Below are positions 61,067 to 64,000 of a DNA stretch of 64,000 nucleotides, in pieces. The notes under the pieces were generated by a model. The model saw nothing but the letters and a program-made list of their open reading frames with translations. It was not told where the DNA came from and did not search any database. Position 1 is the first letter of the stretch; every line of letters starts with the position of its first letter. Source of the stretch: Alteribacter aurantiacus DSM 18675 (GTDB taxonomy: Bacteria > Bacillota > Bacilli > Bacillales > Salisediminibacteriaceae); contig NZ_AUCJ01000011.1 in assembly GCF_000429705.1 (NCBI RefSeq), forward strand, positions 103,745-167,744, written 5' to 3'. Made by a program: the position numbers and the translations under genes.

Positions 61067-61079
61067 CTTCTTACTTTTC

Positions 61080-61781
61080 CTACGTAATATTCTCTACTTC
61101 TACTTGTTCCACATTCTCAAGAGACTTTATCGCATAAAAGATATCCGTAGTATAAGACTTCTTATCCGTCACAATCACACACGTAAGAATAATCTTATCT
61201 CCCTCTTCTTTTACTTTCACTCGCTTTAAGCCCATCTCTTTTTGCTTAATGCTTTTTAGTAACTGTGTTAAATCCGTACTGGTTTTTACAACAATCTTGC
61301 TACGAACTTCTATCTCATTGAGCTTTTTCAACCCTAGCCACTCAAGGAAATCAGGCAAGATACGTACACCTAAAATTAAGAAAAATACACCTATTATCGC
61401 CTCTACATAAAAACCGACACCAATTGTAATTCCAAGTCCCGCAGAAGCTAATACGAGTGCAGCTGTAGTTAAACCAGAAATGACATCATTGTTTCTTCTT
61501 AAGATTACCCCTGCTCCCAAGAACCCGATCCCACTAATAATGTACGACGGTATACGCCCTGGATCCATAGGTCTTGAATAGGCCTCAGAATAAATCATGG
61601 CTGACTCATATGATACAATTGTCAGCAAACAAGCCGTCACAGAAACAATCAAGCACGTTTTTAACCCAAGCGGCTTCCCTTTTAACTCTCTCTCTAATCC
61701 GATGATTAGCCCTGCCAAAGCGGCAAAGCTCATCTTTACCAAAGTCCCTGCTGCAACTGCAGCTATAAATGCTTCGTACAT
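61080..61781 (-). CDS. MgtC/SapB family membrane protein
   Basis: A 233-residue protein with four to five N-terminal membrane helices and the family signature GLERELKGKPLGLKTCLIV (about 25-43), then SYIISGIGFLGAGVILR and a cytoplasmic C-terminal ACT-like domain (about 150-233). Family members modulate magnesium homeostasis or ATP synthase rather than being proven transporters. No Mg2+ riboswitch (M-box) was recognised upstream. A single-gene unit with its own terminator; role here unknown. Confidence 0.9.
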   Translation of the reverse strand: MYEAFIAAVAAGTLVKMSFAALAGLIIGLERELKGKPLGLKTCLIVSVTACLLTIVSYESAMIYSEAYSRPMDPGRIPSYIISGIGFLGAGVILRRNNDVISGLTTAALVLASAGLGITIGVGFYVEAIIGVFFLILGVRILPDFLEWLGLKKLNEIEVRSKIVVKTSTDLTQLLKSIKQKEMGLKRVKVKEEGDKIILTCVIVTDKKSYTTDIFYAIKSLENVEQVEVENIT

Positions 61782-62135
61782 CCCCTAAACCCCTTCTAAT
61801 TTGGTTTCTGTCTCCTCATCCCCAATTACTTCTTTATAAGAAAACTGGTCTCGTATAAATAATTCTATTGATCATGACTAAAAACCAGATGAAGTCGACA
61901 AGCTTCACACGTTTAGTGTTACTAGCATTCTTCTACTGTCACTAGTGAATTCCCCACACTTCTACAATCGTAATGTAGCCGCTCCTCAATACAAACAGAT
62001 ATCTCAGGCCATCCGGCTTTTATTCCTTGTAAAGATCAACCACATATAGTAAGGACAAGGGCTCTTCTTCACTCTTTCTTTTTACCCTACCTTAGTTATT
62101 TACTACATCGGGATTGAAATAACCTCTGTTTCTCG
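61782..62135. other. Spacer without recognised gene
   Basis: 354 bp between the mgtC-like and YqcI-like genes. AACTGGT/ACCAG and short ACTAGT-type symmetries near 61840-61950 are weak. I see no promoter, riboswitch or RNA that I can support. Confidence 0.5.
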
Positions 62136-62876
62136 TCATTTATTCACTTTTGCACCATCTTCTTTATGGTGGAACGGACACCTTTGTGTTATTGGTTCAC
62201 AGTCATCACCAATAAAAAACTGTTTCCACTCGTGATGTGTTTCATCACCGTAATGGCTGATGTCCGGATGTTTCGGAAGTTGATCCCAGGCTTCAACTCG
62301 CCTTCTAACAGCTTCTCTTGAATTAACTCCGCTCGGTTCCGTCCCTTCCAACCCATGAAAAATCGTACGCGGTTGAAAACCAATTACCAGTCCATTTCCT
62401 AGGTTTCTTGTTTTCCTTTGAATATAAGCTGGAGCATTCCCAAATGCAAAGATAGGTTCTCCATCAAAGCTAAATGTCCACAAATGATGCTCAGGTTCTC
62501 TAGGAATCTGCTTTGGCCAAGGCTTTGTGTCCTCATTGTGGAGGAATTGCAAAACCTCCCAAAAGTCTCTTCGAAAATCCTCAATGGTTTCACTTTCGTT
62601 TGGCTTAACAAACAAAAACAACCCTCTTCTTATGTCCGGATCACTTTTTAATAGCTCTAAAAAAGAGCGTAACGTGTCAGGTAGGTGCTCCCGTTTGTCT
62701 TGTTCAATATACGAATACCTCAACTCATCTTGAAGCAATCCATGCCTGCCAAAGTAGCAAGGAAACGTGGAGTCGGAGACGATCGTTTCAAAGATCTCAA
62801 ATTCTTCACGTAGCCAAGCAGGCACATGCTCCTGCTCTTTAATTTGCTGTCGCGTCAATAAGTACGTATCCATCAT
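62136..62876 (-). CDS. YqcI/YcgG family protein
   Basis: A 246-residue soluble protein with family features: TFPCYFGRHGL with Cys40, the FWEVLQFLHNEDTKPWP segment, FAFGNAPAYIQRK and GFQPRTIFHGLEG, and a C-terminal CPFHH. It starts at ATGATG behind GATAAGGAGAAGG. Some members of this family have been reported, as I recall, as heme-dependent oxygenases that hydroxylate arginine-type substrates; that cannot be transferred with certainty. It is divergent from a LysE-type exporter gene 113 bp away, so the two may share control. Confidence 0.82.
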   Translation of the reverse strand: MMDTYLLTRQQIKEQEHVPAWLREEFEIFETIVSDSTFPCYFGRHGLLQDELRYSYIEQDKREHLPDTLRSFLELLKSDPDIRRGLFLFVKPNESETIEDFRRDFWEVLQFLHNEDTKPWPKQIPREPEHHLWTFSFDGEPIFAFGNAPAYIQRKTRNLGNGLVIGFQPRTIFHGLEGTEPSGVNSREAVRRRVEAWDQLPKHPDISHYGDETHHEWKQFFIGDDCEPITQRCPFHHKEDGAKVNK

Positions 62877-62989
62877 TTTACCTTCTCCTTATCTGTATAA
62901 ATATATTGTTTTACTCATTCCCCTATATTCTATTTCCTTACCCTAATGCATGTACTCTTAATAATGAATACGATATTGGAGGAAGTTTC

Positions 62990-63643
62990 ATGAGCGAAAG
63001 CTGGTTTTATTTTATTTTTCTTGGGATTACACTAGCTGCTCCAATTGGACCCATCAGCTTGGAAATGTTGAAAAAAGGGTTAATTTTAGGGTTTTGGGGT
63101 GCTTTGGCTGTCGGTTTAGGAGGCCTATCCGCCGACTTTGTTTTCATGGGGTTGATTTACGGAGGGGCCGTTGCTTTATTCACCAACCCTTTGATTCATG
63201 GTACCATGATGGTGATTGGTGCTGTAATGCTTCTTTATCTCGGCTATCAATCTTTTAACAGACCTCGATTTTCAATGGCAATTGGAGAGAGAGACCATGA
63301 AGAGGTCACCTGTGTGAAGAGTTACTTAATTGGTTTTGGTATCGCTATTTTAAACCCTCTCAATATAATGTTTTGGTTTGGCATTTACGGCTCCACTCTC
63401 AGTCATTTAAGCATTCACCATACTAATACAGCCGTACTGTTAAACAGTTTTTATATTTTGTTGGGGGTGCTAATCTGGAATATCCTTATTTCTATTCTTA
63501 TTCATGTTTTAAGGACGAGCATTCACGAAAGAGCGATCTACCGCATCAACATTGTTGCCGGCATTTGTTTGTTGTTTTTTGGTCTTACCTTTACCTATCA
63601 GGCATTCGATTTTATCTATTTAGAGAGCGGATGGTTTGATTGA
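62990..63643 (+). CDS. LysE family amino-acid exporter
   Basis: A 217-residue membrane protein with about six hydrophobic segments and the LysE/RhtB signature AAPIGPISLEMLKKGL followed by GLGGLSADFVFMGL. FGIAILNPLNIMFWFG is the second conserved proline-containing block. Relatives export lysine, arginine or other amino acids. It is the only plus-strand gene in the window. The longer frame from 62906 is rejected because the ATG at 62990 has TTGGAGGAAGTTTC before it. Confidence 0.9.
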   Translation: MSESWFYFIFLGITLAAPIGPISLEMLKKGLILGFWGALAVGLGGLSADFVFMGLIYGGAVALFTNPLIHGTMMVIGAVMLLYLGYQSFNRPRFSMAIGERDHEEVTCVKSYLIGFGIAILNPLNIMFWFGIYGSTLSHLSIHHTNTAVLLNSFYILLGVLIWNILISILIHVLRTSIHERAIYRINIVAGICLLFFGLTFTYQAFDFIYLESGWFD

Positions 63644-64000
63644 GTCGGTTGCTAGGGAGCGTATCAAGAAGGGATTGATAGCAACAAAAGAAAAAAAGGT
63701 AGGTGAAAGTCCGTTTATAATGGGTAGAGGGCTAACCTGATTCGTCTCTCCCCCTACTCTATCAACCCTCTGCGACATGTTTGTCTATTAATAAGGGACT
63801 GTGAAGAACTTTTTAGTTGTTTAACTCTACCCTTAGGAGACGAGCTTCATCATAAATGCTCGAGGATTCATTATATATCCCCCAACATTCATGATAGCCT
63901 CTTTAAATGGGTGGATTTGGGTAAAGTACTCCAGTTTGAGCTAACTTGATTAAAGGTACCTCTAACTCGACTAAAGCCACTACTAACTTGATTAAATCCC
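63644..64000. other. Window end, no gene recognised
   Basis: After the LysE-like gene there is a GTTGCTA/TAGCAAC pairing at about 63647-63682 without a T-tract, then 250 bp of non-coding-looking sequence and the 21-bp tandem repeats at the end. Confidence 0.55.
63941..63996 (+). repeat. 21-bp tandem repeats at window edge
   Basis: CTAACTTGATTAAA, CTAACTCGACTAAA and CTAACTTGATTAAA start at 63941, 63962 and 63983, an exact 21-bp period with differing spacers. The array may continue past the window. Irregular spacers and short units argue against CRISPR. Confidence 0.6.

Noticed and set aside
61782..62135. M-box or other Mg2+ riboswitch upstream of the mgtC-like gene
   Set aside because: None of the conserved segments of known Mg2+ sensors was recognised, and pairing potential is weak.
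63690..63745. Resemblance of GGTGAAAGTCC to group II intron domain I
   Set aside because: Only a short match; no domain V, no maturase and no paired segments could be found.
63941..63996. CRISPR array
   Set aside because: The 14-bp units are too short, spacing is 7 bp, and no cas genes are visible.

Overview
The window is a chromosomal segment of a low-GC Firmicute of the Bacillaceae. Almost every gene lies on the minus strand. Read in that direction, the order matches the ctsR-to-rpsI region of Bacillus subtilis: ctsR-mcsA-mcsB-clpC, radA-disA, yacL-ispD-ispF, gltX, cysE-cysS-mrnC-rlmB-yacP, sigH, rpmG-secE-nusG, rplK-rplA-rplJ-rplL, a ybxB-like methyltransferase, rpoB-rpoC, rplGB-rpsL-rpsG-fusA-tuf, the S10/spc/alpha ribosomal block (rpsJ to rplQ), ecfA1-ecfA2-ecfT-truA, and rplM-rpsI. 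Acidic translation proteins and the type of dispersed repeats would fit a moderately halophilic genus such as Halobacillus, but that is only an inference. No tRNA, rRNA, phage, insertion sequence with a transposase, or CRISPR array was seen.

Layout. 1-4500: an acyl-CoA module (crotonase-family enoyl-CoA hydratase and AMP-forming acyl-CoA ligase) behind a textbook sigma-54 (-24/-12) promoter, next to a PAS-AAA+ sigma-54 activator that carries a consensus CcpA cre site. 4600-9450: rpsI-rplM, truA and the energy-coupling-factor module for vitamin uptake. 9670-24880: the S10-spc-alpha superoperon with map, adk, secY and infA embedded, driven by a strong sigma-A promoter. 25600-30560: the str operon with tuf. 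30890-42900: RNA polymerase beta/beta', L7/L12-L10, L1-L11, NusG-SecE-L33, with an L10 leader attenuator. 43500-54200: SigH, RNA-processing genes, cysteine genes behind a Cys-type T-box, GltX, the MEP-pathway enzymes IspD/IspF, YacL and DisA. 54100-60580: RadA and the CtsR heat-shock operon with its operator. 61000-64000: accessory genes (MgtC-like, YqcI/YcgG-like, LysE-like) that break the conserved order.

The genes work mostly as a growth-coupled expression unit: transcription, translation, secretion and tRNA charging, with stress control (CtsR, SigH, DisA) interleaved.

The least ordinary content is regulatory and repetitive. A family of GC-rich, inverted-repeat-bounded elements without a transposase (six copies plus a remnant) sits at operon boundaries, all in one orientation; one copy lies between the T-box terminator and cysE. 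Other items are a structured plus-strand RNA candidate near 43.0-43.2 kb, a terminator whose descending arm forms the sigH -35 box, and a divergent YqcI/YcgG-LysE pair. Promoter and terminator calls are made by eye from motif and spacing; none has been computed or compared against a database.
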